A DNA stretch of 64,000 bases, from assembly GCA_037102815.1 (NCBI GenBank), contig BTPP01000012.1, positions 310,001 through 374,000 on the forward strand. Direction: 5' to 3'. Positions 20,112-32,263 of the stretch are shown here, in pieces (the first letter of the stretch is position 1; every line of letters begins with the position of its first letter). The translations under genes and the position numbers were made by a program. A model generated the notes under the pieces. It made no database searches. It was given only the letters and a program-made list of their open reading frames with translations, and had not been told where the DNA came from. This DNA is from Neurospora intermedia (Eukaryota; Ascomycota; Sordariomycetes; Sordariales; Sordariaceae).

Positions 20112-23100
20112 TCAGTCGCTCTCCACAACGAGCTTCTTGGCAGTATCTGTGCTTCCCACGCTAGCATTGGTGTCCCGACGCCTCGTACCATTGACCAATC
20201 TTCCCATGGAAATGGGCTCCTTGGAAGTCAATGCAGGTGAAGGAGAAGAGATTGTTGGGCTCTTCTTGCGCCTAGCCATGACCAGCCCTTCATCACTATC
20301 GCTGTCGTCATCGTCATGGTGACTGCGATAGTACTGACTCTTTGCCCGCACATGAGACACGGGGTTGTGCTTAACAGCCGGCTTGTTAGCAGTCACACAA
20401 ACAGGCACAGCCGTTGGTGTAACCTGCTCCTGCTGCTCTTCAAGCGGGAAGCCAGCCACAGGCTCCTTTGAGAAAGCTGGAGGTGTAAGAGAGTCAGTTG
20501 TGTCGATCAACGATGACCGACAGACCACTCCTGGGTTGCCGAGGAACTCGCCTTCTGGGTCCGCGGACACAGAGCTGGTGCTGCTGAGCAGAGCGGGAAG
20601 AGAAGGGTCAGACTGGAAGGCTAGGATCTGCTCTACGGCGTCTTTCGTTAGACTCTGCTTGGAGCTATACCGCGGACTCGCTGCCTCGCTAGGACTAGTT
20701 AGCGGGGAGGTCAAAGCTCCCATGGACGTAGTGCTAGACCAGACAATCGTGCCTTGGCGAGAATGTGCCCTGCTGAACATGTTATCTCCGGGCGAAGGAG
20801 GGCATGGAACAGATGCGGGTTCGGCGACAGAATACTCGTGATTTCCTCTTAAGGTGTGGTTGTCGGGATCCTGCGCTAGTGGAAGCTTTTTGTTCAGAGT
20901 CGCGCTGATGAAGTCTTCGATCCGGTGTGCTGTCTGTGGGCGTTCATCGAGTTCAACCATCGGACGTTGTCGGTCAACAATGTGGCTTTCAGATTGGTGG
21001 TGGTGATGGTGGAAGGTGCTGGTACCAGGCGTAGGGGGCGGCAGGCTCTGCTCCTCCGACTGCTCCGATACCTTTGCAAGGTCATTCGAATGCGTGATAC
21101 GTGGCCTTTGAGGCATCTGAACATTGCCGGGTGCAACAGCAGTGCTAAGAGCGACCCTAGGTCCAGCCCGTTTGTCGTCACTAGCAAAAAAACCCCGATC
21201 AACAGAACGTGCTCGGCTGGTATCATCAGCGGGAGGCTTCATGTCCCGGGTCTTCCTGAGAGCGTTGCAGGGGTCTTCGGGTGCGATGCCATAGAGAGGA
21301 GTAGGTGGTACGGTTTGACAGTGGTTCGGTACGAAGCCTGTCGTGGGGGTAAGGCTTAAAAAAGTGTTGGTGGCGGATCGGGCGTGGCCACGGTCTCGTG
21401 GTTTCATCGAAGTGCGATCGGGCAACTCGTCTCGTTCTCGATTAAAAAACTCGCGTAGTTGACGTGAGGTCGAATGTTTGCTGACGGCTGAGGTCGAGGG
21501 CTCTGGCACGGCTGAAGCCGGGGAGCCGCCAAGTGGCGAGTGAGATGGGCTCGCGGTGACACTCTGAGTCAACGGGTGCGACCCTGTCGAGTATTGCGAA
21601 AGATTGGAAAAATAATCGTCGGGGCGTAAGCTTTTGCGCCGCCCGTCACGTACTCCAGGGGTGGGTATGCCGACAGCGGGACTTTCCGCCGATGAGCTTG
21701 CGGCGCTGCTCGTGGCACGTTTGCGAGAAGACACGCTCTCTGAGCGATCTCCTCTGTGCGTGAACTTGGTAACCGTCTTTTTGAAAGCCAACTTGGCCCG
21801 CTCGACAAAGGTAAGGGGCACAACGGCTTGAGTAATATCGCGTTCGTCGACTTGGATTCTCCTACCTGCCGTGCGTCGAGACGGATCGGTATCATCCAGC
21901 CAGGCGATGACATTATCAATGTCCTTGAGGACCCATGGATGCCTCTTGACGTCACGCAGGCGAATCCGCTTCTCTGGGTTCTTGGTCAACATTTTGCTGA
22001 GCAGATCATAGAGGTCGTTATCAATCTCTTCGTATAAGGGCTCGTCATCGTTACGATACGGATCACGGTTGACACGCGTGTACAAGGACTTTTCGTCGGG
22101 CTTGGTGGAAGGATCTACGGGGCGGAGGCGCTGTCTCGGAATGTAGATGTCTTCGGTAGCAATCTTCTTGAACATGCGCCACTCGTCCTCCGCCAGGAAG
22201 GGGATGCGGGCAAAGATCAAGCAGTAAAGGGTAACGCCTAGAGACCACACATCAATCTGCTCGGTGATCTTGGGCTGCTGGCCAGGTCGGTCATCGTAGG
22301 TGTCGGTGTAACAGAGCTCGGGAGCAAAGAAAGCAGGGGTGCCGACCGTCTTGGCCAGCTCAAGGTCGTTATCGAAGTCGCGAGCTTCCGACTCGGAAAC
22401 AGGCTCATCGGGCTCACCATCGCGGAGGGGCCGGCCAAAGTAGGAGACGCCGAAGTCGGAGATCTTGACTCGGTGATCCTTAGTGCAAAGCAGGTTGGCA
22501 GGCTTGATGTCACGGTGGACAACGCCTTCGTAGTGGAGGTACTCAAGACCGAGGACGGTGTCGCGGAAAGCTGACCTGGCCTTGTCGATTGTGAAGCAGG
22601 GTACATACGAGTAATCGTCAACGAAAGGGTCGTGCACTCTGTTGTAGTCAACCGACGACATGTGAGACAGGATGGAGTCGGCCATGCTGGGGGACCTCTT
22701 GCGGAGGCTGGGTTCATTCTCGCGGGGGGCGAACAGCGAGTCCTCGATCGCAGAATCCTGGTTGATGTGCGAGTGTCCATGGGGCGTCTCCATTTCGTCT
22801 TCGTCCACCTCAGGAACAACCGACGCAATCGAGGCATGGTCGGGCTCGGAAGGCTGGGGGGTGTTGGAGCGGGAGATGGACTTCATCGACTGTGTTCGAG
22901 AGGGCGCGCGGGAGGTCACTCTGGATGAAAGACCAAGCCAGTCTCCGGCAAAGGACGGGATGGACGAGTCTCTGCCCAGGGACCTAGCATGGAAATCAAG
23001 ATCGTCATCATCGGCGGCACCAAACTCGAGACTCCAGAACTCGGCGTTGTTGGGGTGAGCCTGTCGCGCCACATGCGCCCGCTTGGCTTCCTTCTCCGCT

Positions 23101-23933
23101 TGGCGTTTTTCCATGAAGCGCAGGTACTCCTCCTCTCTTGCATCCGGCAAAGCTCCCAGCTGTTCTCTCTCCTGGCGTCGGCGTTCATAAGCGCAGATGT
23201 GAGGGAGACCCTTCTTTCTCCAGACAACCTCGCCCAGCTCCACGTGTTCCAGCACCATGTAGATTTTCTTGAGCTCGGGGTCGTCGATGATTTCGAGGAG
23301 GGCGACAACGTTGGGATGACGGATCTTCTTGAGGATGGCGATCTCGCGCTTGCTCTTGTCCTGTGTCGACATGGCGGTAACCTTTCCGAGCCGTCTCTTC
23401 TTGGAGAACCTGGGAATAATCTTGATGGCCACATTGTCGCCGGTCTGGGTGTTTCGTGCCAATTTGACCTTGCCATGCATGCCACGTCCAAGCTCTTCGA
23501 TGATTTCATACTGATTGATGGCCTTGCGCCCGGTCGTGTAATCGTGCTCGACGTTGGCTTTGTGGGTTCTGAGAGGGTAGGATCGTGTTAGTATGGGGTA
23601 AAAGGGGGGCTGTAGGCTAGACTGTCACCAAAAAGATAAGACTACTTACTCGCGAACCTTGTGGCTCTGGAGCGGGTGAAGATAAGGGCTGTGCAGGGTC
23701 GGCGCCGGAGTGGTGTTCTCGGACGATGGTTGGCCGGAGAGCGACATGTTTGAACGGGGGATGCTCGGACTGAAAAGGCCAGGCGAGGAGACCGGAGTGC
23801 TATTGGCGGTCCGGTGCGGTATTTGCGAGGCCATTGGAGGAAGGAAGGGGTGGAGGGGCCGCGGATGGTGTTGAGTCGGCGTCTGGGAGGACGACGACAT
23901 CGAAGGTTGTTGTGTTGGTTGTTGAGGCTCCAT
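20112..23933 (-). CDS. Serine/threonine protein kinase, CaMKK/Ssp1-Sak1-Tos3-like
   Basis: Two minus-strand exons (23933-23650, 23568-20112) give 1,246 residues; the 81-base intron splits a Glu codon in RETHKAN. After a proline/serine-rich N-terminus the kinase domain starts near INQYEIIEELGRG (about residue 111). It has the lysine of VAIK (Lys144), Glu170, HRDIKPANL (Asp448), DFG (Asp466) and GTPAFFAPE. Between the two lobes is an insert of about 200 residues with Arg/Lys/Glu-rich and Ser-rich parts, as in fungal relatives of CaM kinase kinase. The C-terminal 600 residues are Ser/Thr/Pro-rich and probably disordered. Relatives (S. pombe Ssp1, yeast Sak1/Tos3/Elm1) phosphorylate the activation loop of AMPK/Snf1-type kinases in energy and stress responses; that role here is inferred. 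Confidence 0.92.
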
Positions 23934-24919
23934 GATTGTGGTGATGAGGGATCGGTCCAGGTCGGGAGTCGCAGTAGCTTGGGGTCACCTTCATGCTGGC
24001 GAGCGGTAAGAAAGGAAAGTTCGCTTACTACCTCGTGGGTTGAGGCATCGATCAGGGACTAGCAGAAGACTACTGTAGGTAGGGAGGTAGGGACAGAAAG
24101 CGAAAAGAGTCGGTGATCCGATTGATTGACTGTTCGTGACTGTGACTGGGTGTTGGATTCAATCCAAGAGCCACCTCTTGATTAGCAGGCCATGGAGGCT
24201 ACAGGAGTAGTGTGCTTTTGTGCTCCACGCTGCTTGGCTTGAGTCGGCAAAAGGAGTGGGATTGTGGAATGAGATGCACGTCTTGCTCGTCTGGGCGACG
24301 GGAACGGAGTCCGCAGTTGGATCGTGGAGTCGGGGGATGGTCGACTTGGGAGACTGGGGGAGTATGCGGTGAGAGGGAACAGAGTGGAATTGAAGTTGCT
24401 AAGTAGTAGTAGTGTCGGTCGGGGGGGTGGTGGTGGTCGGCAGGGTGGTGTCGTAGTCTAGTACTAGAACAGAAGAGTGAGAGAGGCGACGACGAGGGAA
24501 AACACCACCAACTGCGTGCGAGTTGAAGAATGGGTGGGGCAGCCCCCCGATGGGTCAAGAGGCAGATGGATGGATCCCGCCCGCGTCTCACTGCGAGAGT
24601 TGGAAAAGGTGTGGGAAAATCAAAAAAGGCTCGAAAGAGAGTGAAAGATAGCGTCGTATTCCTGTATGGACCGGTACGGCCAGCGGCTAGGGTGGCATCC
24701 ACTTTCTGGGAGAAAAAGGCAAAGGTACCGATACTGTATGGTATCGTACTTTCGAGAAACTACCCAAGTGGAGGTGGCCTGTCAGGAGTACAAAGAAATA
24801 CAGACATGGACCAAGGAGCAACGAAAGAGCATGGACGTCTTGGCGGACATCTGGGTACTCAGGTGTATCTCTCCCGATACATGGGATTACGCACACCTGT
24901 ACCAATATTACAGCTGACA

Positions 24920-24957
<38 letters not shown>

Positions 24958-27770
24958 AAATGCAGGGCCTTTACGGACATCCTTCTCTGCCTCTGCTTCC
25001 AACAAAGTCTACAATCGGTTTCGCTTAAGATCGATGTCAGTCAGGAAATGTCAAATGGACAAAAGCCTGATTGAACAGCTCTAGCATTCGGCTTTCCACG
25101 TAAAAAAACAAGTCTTTAGTTTGCCGCTTGGGTTGAGCCAAGTCAGTAGGGCAAACTGAAATTGGTCGGGTCGAGGTTTGAGCCAAGCAATTGAGCGGCG
25201 TTGCCAGGCGCAGGGAGCCGATCATGGTCTGAGGCTGGGTCCAGCAAAGATATCAAAATGCACTACTAGTTTCGTCTTGTAGGATTTTGTGAAGAAGGAC
25301 CTGAGGCACAGAAAGGCACAGACTCTGGAAGCTATGCGGGTTCTTTTTCAACACAAGTGTCCTTCTTGTGTCCGTACCTATACCTAGGTATGCGTGTGTA
25401 AATTATTGAAGCATCGGTCGCTAGGAAAGGCTACAGTTGCCACTTCCGCGCCATTGGGAATCGCGCGCGAGATCGGATTCTGAGATGGCCCACTGACTGC
25501 CGTGTCGACCGGCGACGGCGGCGGGGCGACGGCGACGACAAGACCGGAGGGCAATAGGCCGTCTCCTTCAATCTCTTTTCATCGGGGAGCATGGAGACCA
25601 CAAGTAACGATCCGTAACGACGGAACCATTCGTTCTGGCGACAGTGACACTTCTGGTGCAGGGGAGGCACACTGTGAGGAGCATTGCAGTGGATGGACGG
25701 CACAGCAGAGTTCAGTTGACGTCGCACTTTCCGGGCAGAGACCGTCATGGCATGCGCTTGCCAAGACCCACCAGGTGGGGCAGCACCTCTGGGCATCTTC
25801 TTATCGCAACCCCTGCTGTGAGGTCTGTAATTGGCTTGGACAGGGTTGGTCGCACGAGGCTTTCCTGCTGCATGTCTTCGCCCACTCACACTTTGAATGT
25901 CTTGCTCAACACCAAAACTGTCTCCATTCCCAACTATCATGAACATTGATGGACAATCAAGTGTGGGCTGGATCGTGCAACGCATTCGTGGCCCCAATCT
26001 CAGCTGCGGGGTTATGGAGACACTCGGACAACAAAGTCAAACCACTTCATCAGAGTTCAGATAATGGAAGCAAGCAGAAGCAAGATCTGGCAGCGAAATG
26101 TCTGATAACAACCTGTTCGTCGTTCCCACAGTGGCAACTTGGCAAACTCAAACCCAACAACCTACGGGAGTATCGGGGACAACGACTAACGAGGGGTCCA
26201 GTCCTCTCTATTGAAGGCATGATTACGTTGTTGATCGCCCTCGCATGGTTTGAGACCAGATGATGTCTCCATCCTTGAACAACCCACCATAACTAAAAGA
26301 TAAGATGACGGACCCCTCCGACCCCGCGATGCACAGGGAAAGCGCAGAGGTGTAGCGTGTATCAGAACTGAGCTTGGACGTCTCAATTCACTTCTCCAAT
26401 TTTCTCGGTTATGGCATCAACGGGTGAGACTAGCTTCATCCTAGTCCGACGTCAAACGGACTCTTCCGAATGTTCAACTCCAACATTTCCCATTTTCATG
26501 CTTTGTTCCTTCCCCTTCTCATCAATCCCAATTCCAATCCCCAACAATGTTTTGCTCGGGCATCCCAAACCACCTGTCATGTCATTCCACCATTGCCAGA
26601 CGAAACAGATGGGATCTGGTGTTTCTCATGCGTGCGACAGTTCCAGATTGCGGCGCCAAGCCTTTCTCCTTTCCAAAAAGTCCAAACCATCAAACCACTC
26701 GAGACCAACCAGACACGGCAAACCCGGACCTTGTTCGCTTGATCTGCCCGGTCTGCTCCCTTCTCCTTCCGGCTTGATACATACATACATATACAAGGCA
26801 ATGCCAGCCTGGCAGATTGTGATTTTCCAACTCCATTCGTTGGGATTAGATGAATCAACGGGAAGAACAGTTTGGTACTTTCTCGGTACCAAATGTCTGG
26901 GTGGGCTATACCTGGCGACGGGAAGCGATAAGGTAAGCATGTCGACATGGAAGGTTGACGGTGTGTGCTGTTACGGTATGGTAGATGCCACCTTGCTCAC
27001 CCATCACCCATCACCGAAAAGGCGAAAAGTTCAACGTCAAAACACCGCCAGCTTTGACGCCTTACATACGTTATGTACCTGTAGCCACCAGGGCATTACT
27101 TAGTCTACTGGTTTGTTACACGGTTACACAAACAAACACGCGGAGGCCACGGCCACGAGACGCGCTCTATGGCTTTGGGCCTCCCGGCCTCTTTTTCGTC
27201 CGCCTTGTCTTGATCTCTACTGCATAACAGAAAGAGGCCAGGCACATAAGTCTCGGACGCCATGCCCAAAATCCTTGTCAATACTTCTTGACGGCCTCAT
27301 CTAAGAATAACTAGTACTCAGCTGGTAAAGATCTCTTGTCTTGTTAAGACCTCAAGACTCCGGACGCCGAGCCTTTCTCCGGGGTAGGTAGTGTACATGG
27401 GAGGACAAACATCGTAACAAGAAGTTTTAAACTTTTCTTAGTCGTGCCGCCATAGCGTCGTGCCAGGGTCTTGGTAAAAGGGTCCTCCTTCGTCCATCCC
27501 GGGCTTGTGCCTCCCATCCCATCCCTTCCCGTCCGCGTTGAAAGATAGGAAAGTCTGATACTGGTCGGGTATCAGGTTTGATCATCAATATCTGTCTCCA
27601 GTCTTAGCTGACTTGCCGTGGATTTTCCTAATTGGGATATGACATGAAACATTAATGGGAATCAACTACCGGATGATGATCCAGCTTATTGAGAAGGGTA
27701 AAACAGAAACAAAAAAAGATTGGACTTTCATATCCGCAGTTGCTGCAAAGTGGCCTCTCCAACTGTTCCC
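23934..27770. other. Intergenic region upstream of the kinase, no gene seen
   Basis: The first several hundred bases should be the kinase promoter and 5' leader, with purine-rich and TGG-rich sequence. A 35-base T run lies at 24922-24956. Open frames of up to 230 codons exist (for example 26411-27103), but they overlap others on both strands and show no motif, biased codon use or splice logic, so I do not call them genes. Confidence 0.45.
24922..24956. repeat. 35-base poly-T tract
   Basis: An uninterrupted T run between ordinary sequences. Read on the minus strand it is a poly-A run and could be the tail of a retroposed transcript, but no matching body or target repeat is seen. Confidence 0.9.
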
Positions 27771-28070
27771 ACACTCAAACACCTGTGCAGTCTTGGCGGA
27801 TGTGTGCGAATGCACACACACACGACTTTTTGGCAAAACGGACCATCGAAACGAAAGACGAAGATGAAGAAATTCAATTGTCCTATGAAAAAGACTGTTA
27901 CCTTGATAGTCTTAAGTACGCTAATCCCGAATCTTAAGTCCTTTTTCTTTTATCTCTTCGTTTAATAGAGATATAAGCAAATGAAATCTCATCGATGGTC
28001 CGTTTTGCCAAAAAGTCGTGTGTGTGTGCATTCGCACACGTCCGCCAAGACTGCACAGGTGTTTGAGTGT
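27771..28070. repeat. Inverted repeat with 79-bp arms (foldback or MITE-like)
   Basis: Arm 1 (27771-27849) and arm 2 (27992-28070) are reverse complements at 78 of 79 positions, with a 142-base AT-rich spacer. The arms carry an ACACAC-type core and a GGCAAAACGGACCATCGA edge that faces the spacer. No open frame with a transposase motif lies in the spacer and no clear target duplication flanks the arms. It would fold into a strong hairpin as RNA or single-stranded DNA. Confidence 0.9.
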
Positions 28071-30884
28071 AGGAATGGTACGACCCGACTGGACTGGCCA
28101 TTCGATAGGTAAGATACAGCGCCAAAAATGTCAAACACCTGCAGTTTTTTTTTTGCTTGCATTAGAATGTGCGCACATGCCTATGCAAGTGTCGGATACG
28201 ATAGTCCGCCGCTCCAGTCGAGGCGTTGTGAGATCGTATGTATGCACGGCAGCAACAGCAGGAGCAGCAGCAACGCCAGCAGCCAGACCTGCAAAGCTGT
28301 AATGTAAAGCACCTCAGTCAGCCCCGGGAAACCCAAAACAGGTACAGTACCATGCCCACGGTAACCACGAAAACCCCAGCAGCAGCAGCACAACCGAAAT
28401 GTAACAAGGGACCAGCTCCGCAGCGGTGAGAAGAAGGAGAAAAAGAAGAAGAAGAAGACGAGGGCATCGTGAGATCCCGCTTACAGGCTAGTATGGTGTA
28501 TTCTGTGGAGTTGAGGCAATTCCCACCTAGGTATGTAGGCACCTTCAACCCCAGGGTCCCAAGGTCCCCCCCAGGGTTCCCGGCCTCCCGGTTCGGTGCA
28601 AAGTCCAGATTCCGTCCTAGGTTCGGTCCAGACTTGAACGAACGGAGATGCTTCCCCCGCCAGTTGAGACGAAAGAAGGTTAGTGTAGAGTAGTTAGACT
28701 GTCGTAACTTACGTGCACCTCGCTACTGACACTACTTTAAACTTACGTGCGTTATATACTACCTCACTACCCCGGATTGTGCTACTCGCTCCAGTCGCTC
28801 ACCGTCAATCATCAATCCATCAACCCATCAGTCCCGTCGTCACCTCCGGGCAAGTCGTCACCTACCTACCTACCGTCCTACCTACCTACTTCTACCTATC
28901 GGAGCGGCATCATTCGAATCACGACAACAATATTCCGAACCCCGGATCTTCGCTCCCAGCTAAACTTACTAGCTTACCTACCTGGCTAGCTAGCTACAAG
29001 CTACCTTAGCATGGAGCAAAAAAAGGCGGCGAAATCAGGAAACATACAAAGAACCAGGGAATGATTGAATGTTACGTAACATGCCTGACTCCTTGCTTGC
29101 CCGCTCGCTCGCGTGAGGACTCCGTCTTGTCCTCGTCCTCCACGTTCGGAAAGTCACAACCAGCCAGCCAGCCAGTAACACACCGTCCCGACCGACGGTT
29201 TCCCTCGGGCAATTCGCGGTTCTGGTTGGTTAGCGGGCATCACTAACAGCACTAACTCGGTAAATCCACATAGTAGGCAGCCCGGGCACTCGCACTCGCA
29301 CCCGGACTCGATTCACAGGGCTAGCGGGCTCAGCGGGCTAGAACACTGGATGTTCATCCGGTCAACAAACAACGCTAAACACCTCTTGAGGCCCGGGATT
29401 CACGGGACTGCACTACCTAAACTACACTACCTACGGGACTACGGGACTACGTACGGGAGGGACCTCCCACCTACCCGAGAACTTTCCTAGTTCCAATCCC
29501 AGTTCCAGTTCCAGTTCAGCTTGATGATGAATAGGTGAGACATGGTGCAGGTAGGTACGCAGTAGGTAGTGTAGGTAACTTTAACCTTTTTTTTTTTTTT
29601 TTTTTTTTTTTTTTGTCTAGGCGCGCCGCACGCACGTGTGATCTTCGTTGATCATTTCGATCTTTTCTGTCTTTCTCTTCGTTATCTGTTGCTACTTACC
29701 TATGTACATAGTTGCCCGCCTGTTGATCACGAGATCAACTTCCCCCTTCTTTCCCCTCCTTTTTTCCTTCTCCCCTCCCCAGCCAGCGGTTACCCCAGCT
29801 GTTAGTTACCCCAGCCAGGGCAGCCAGGCGACCAGACCAGACCAGACCAGACCACGAGCCAACTAAGTGTACATTACCAAACCTTCGGAACCCCAGCCCC
29901 TGTGGGTAAATCGGATACATACCTACGGCCGGTCGGTCGGTCGGTGTGGTGAAGGCGTATGTAGTGCCTGCCGCCTCGGCTATAGTACATCCTATCTAAT
30001 GGTAGTCAGTCGGAACATAAAGTCCATGGAGGGATCCTCCGGCTTACTACCACCAGAAGACAGCGAAAAGGAATGGGATGAGAGGAGGGAAAAGAAAGAT
30101 ATGTTATTTAGGCATCAAATCAAGCAAGCAATTCAACGTCAAACACCTTGAGATCATCACGTCACGTCACGGTGTCACCGACCGACGTTGGACGGACGTT
30201 CTGTGTCCCTAGTCGCACGCCGTCGGCTTCAAGCGGGTTTACCTACCAAGGTACCCTGAAGCTTTTCGGTGTTGAAAGGAAGGAAAGAAGGAAGTAAGTA
30301 AGCAAGGAAGGAAGCGAGGGAGGAAGGCAGGAAGGAAGGCAGGGAAAGAGCTCCTCGCTTCTACACCACGATGACGGTGCTTCAAAGTTTGATGATTGGC
30401 ATTAAGATTACCATTATACCAATGAAGAAAAGGAGAAGAAAAGGTGGACAAGGTTCATCTACATCTGTCGAGAGTCCGTTTTTTTGGCGTTGAGAATCCA
30501 GAAGAATGTAGGTCCGTAGATCGTGGACATAATGCGGGGAAGTGTAGAACTAGGATGCATTTCCTGTTACCACCATAGCTGTCATGCTGGTCATCACTGT
30601 TACTATCACCGGCGTTACCGGCGTCATCGTCATTGCCGTTCAAGTCCTCCCCGTTGCCGTTGCCATCGCCGTCGCCGTTGTCACACGGAAGTTGGCCTCA
30701 CATTTTCTTGAGCTCTTGGTTTTTGTGTATAGAGGTATGCTCACTTATACTTTCCTTGGCTTACTTACCTTGCTTTCTTCTTGGTCGTACTTTACGCAGC
30801 ACGTACCAAACAAACCTGTATACAAACTACCTACTCTAGGGTATCACCCAAGCTACATATGTACCATAGCGCGCACACGGTATC
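28071..30884. other. Intergenic region rich in short tandem motifs, no gene seen
   Basis: It contains AGC/CAG triplets (about 28240-28290 and 28378-28392), CTAC/CCTA repeats (about 28860-28895), GGTC repeats (about 29929-29945), GGAA-type purine repeats (about 30277-30345) and a 28-base T run (29587-29614). Small open frames here are repeat translations. The composition changes sharply to AT-rich just after 30,900. Confidence 0.45.
29587..29614. repeat. 28-base poly-T tract
   Basis: An uninterrupted T run, the second long one in this gene-free region. Confidence 0.9.
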
Positions 30885-31077
30885 TGTAAAAATGGTCCGC
30901 GGGATCAATTCCATGTAACTGGACTATTTTCCCATAGAGGGTCTATTTTCTAACTGTAAAATAATGCCCAGTATCTTCTTAAAAGTGAAATCATCCTATT
31001 AATAGTCGTAGTCTTTTTTATAAAATAGTATAAGTATAAAAATCATCCCTAGTATAGTTTTATTCAAAGTTAGTTTT

Positions 31078-31368
31078 TGTCATAGGACTGGCGCCCGTCA
31101 AGGCATCTAGCTCTAACTAGCCAGATTTGAGTGCCAAGACGGCAACCCGCATTGAGACTGCCCAGACGACCCGGGCGCTACACTACAACGCCCGAACCTT
31201 CTAGAGCATTCCCTAGCTGCCTTAGGCTACCAGGTAGCCAGCGCACAGCCATTTAAGCTCTAGCACTCGAGCGACCCGGAGGGTAGCATTTTCTCCTTTC
31301 CTTCTTTATAGAACCTTAATATACTATATAAAGCCAATACCTACGTATCGCTCTACTATCCCCTTATA
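31078..31368 (+). repeat. Left LTR of the outer retroelement
   Basis: 291 bases, equal in length to the right copy. It begins TGT and ends in a RIP-altered CA. Differences from the right copy are many and, as far as I can align by eye, nearly all transitions. Confidence 0.88.
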
Positions 31369-31924
31369 TTAGGTTCTACCTTTTTACTAATTAATTACTA
31401 GAAGGAAGGACTACCTATAGCTAATAGTACGGCGCATACTAATATTAGAATAGTCTCTTTTTCTATACCGAATAATAATAATAATACTAATACTAATATA
31501 AAATTTTTTTATAATTTTCTAATAATTAGGAGCGTTAGAGCCCCTTCTAATACTATTAGTTTACTCGGAACCCTACTCCGAATTCTATAAGCGAGCCCCG
31601 AATTGAAGGGGAAGGTTAAATTTATAATCCTTTTCTCTATTTATTCCTAACCTACCCTTAAATTTAAATTTATATACCCTACTAAGTAGGATTTTTCTAA
31701 TAATACCAGTAAGGATAAAGGGAAGTCTAAAATTAATAATAGTACTAACGAAGAGTCCGATAATAATTTTAATAAACCGTACTAACGGAAGCTACTCGAA
31801 CTCCCCAAATAAAACGGCAAACCTACTACCTTTCTCTTCTATTATAATAAATTAATTAAAACGTATAATACCAACTTTAAGGCCAACTTATATACCAATC
31901 CCAATACTATATAAATTAAGATAT

Positions 31925-32263
31925 TGTTACGGTTCGCTGGGTTGGCTCAGAACTCCAAATATCCTTGATGTAAATCAATAATATTAAAGTAAGAAAGCGA
32001 GATGCAGAAGGAAGTTGAGCGGCCGTTGGCCGGCCCAGTCAGGGATCCTTTTATATAAGGACCCTGGTTTGGGCAGGGATCCACCCTAGTTTACAGTGGC
32101 AGGTCCCACTTCTAGCGGGCCGCCCACTAATGGCAGGCGGCTGGCTTGCACCCGACTGTGGCATTGGGTGTGCCCCGGTTATGGTATTGGACTGGGTATG
32201 CCTCGATTGAGCTATACTAGCCCAGTACCCTACTCTATAGCTAATTGTATATATCCGGTAATA
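31925..32263 (-). repeat. Left LTR of the inner retroelement (3' LTR in its own orientation)
   Basis: 339 bases, about 94% identical to the right copy; contains a TATA-like ttttatataagg. The target repeat gatat lies directly outside. Confidence 0.93.

Noticed and set aside
22989-23591. 200-codon plus-strand frame over the kinase N-lobe
   Set aside because: Antisense shadow of a clear kinase domain.
26411-27103. 230-codon open frame
   Set aside because: It overlaps other frames on both strands, has no known motif and no codon bias like that of the clear genes.
27779-28062. CRISPR-like or short repeat array
   Set aside because: It is a single inverted repeat; there are no regularly spaced direct repeats, and the host is eukaryotic.
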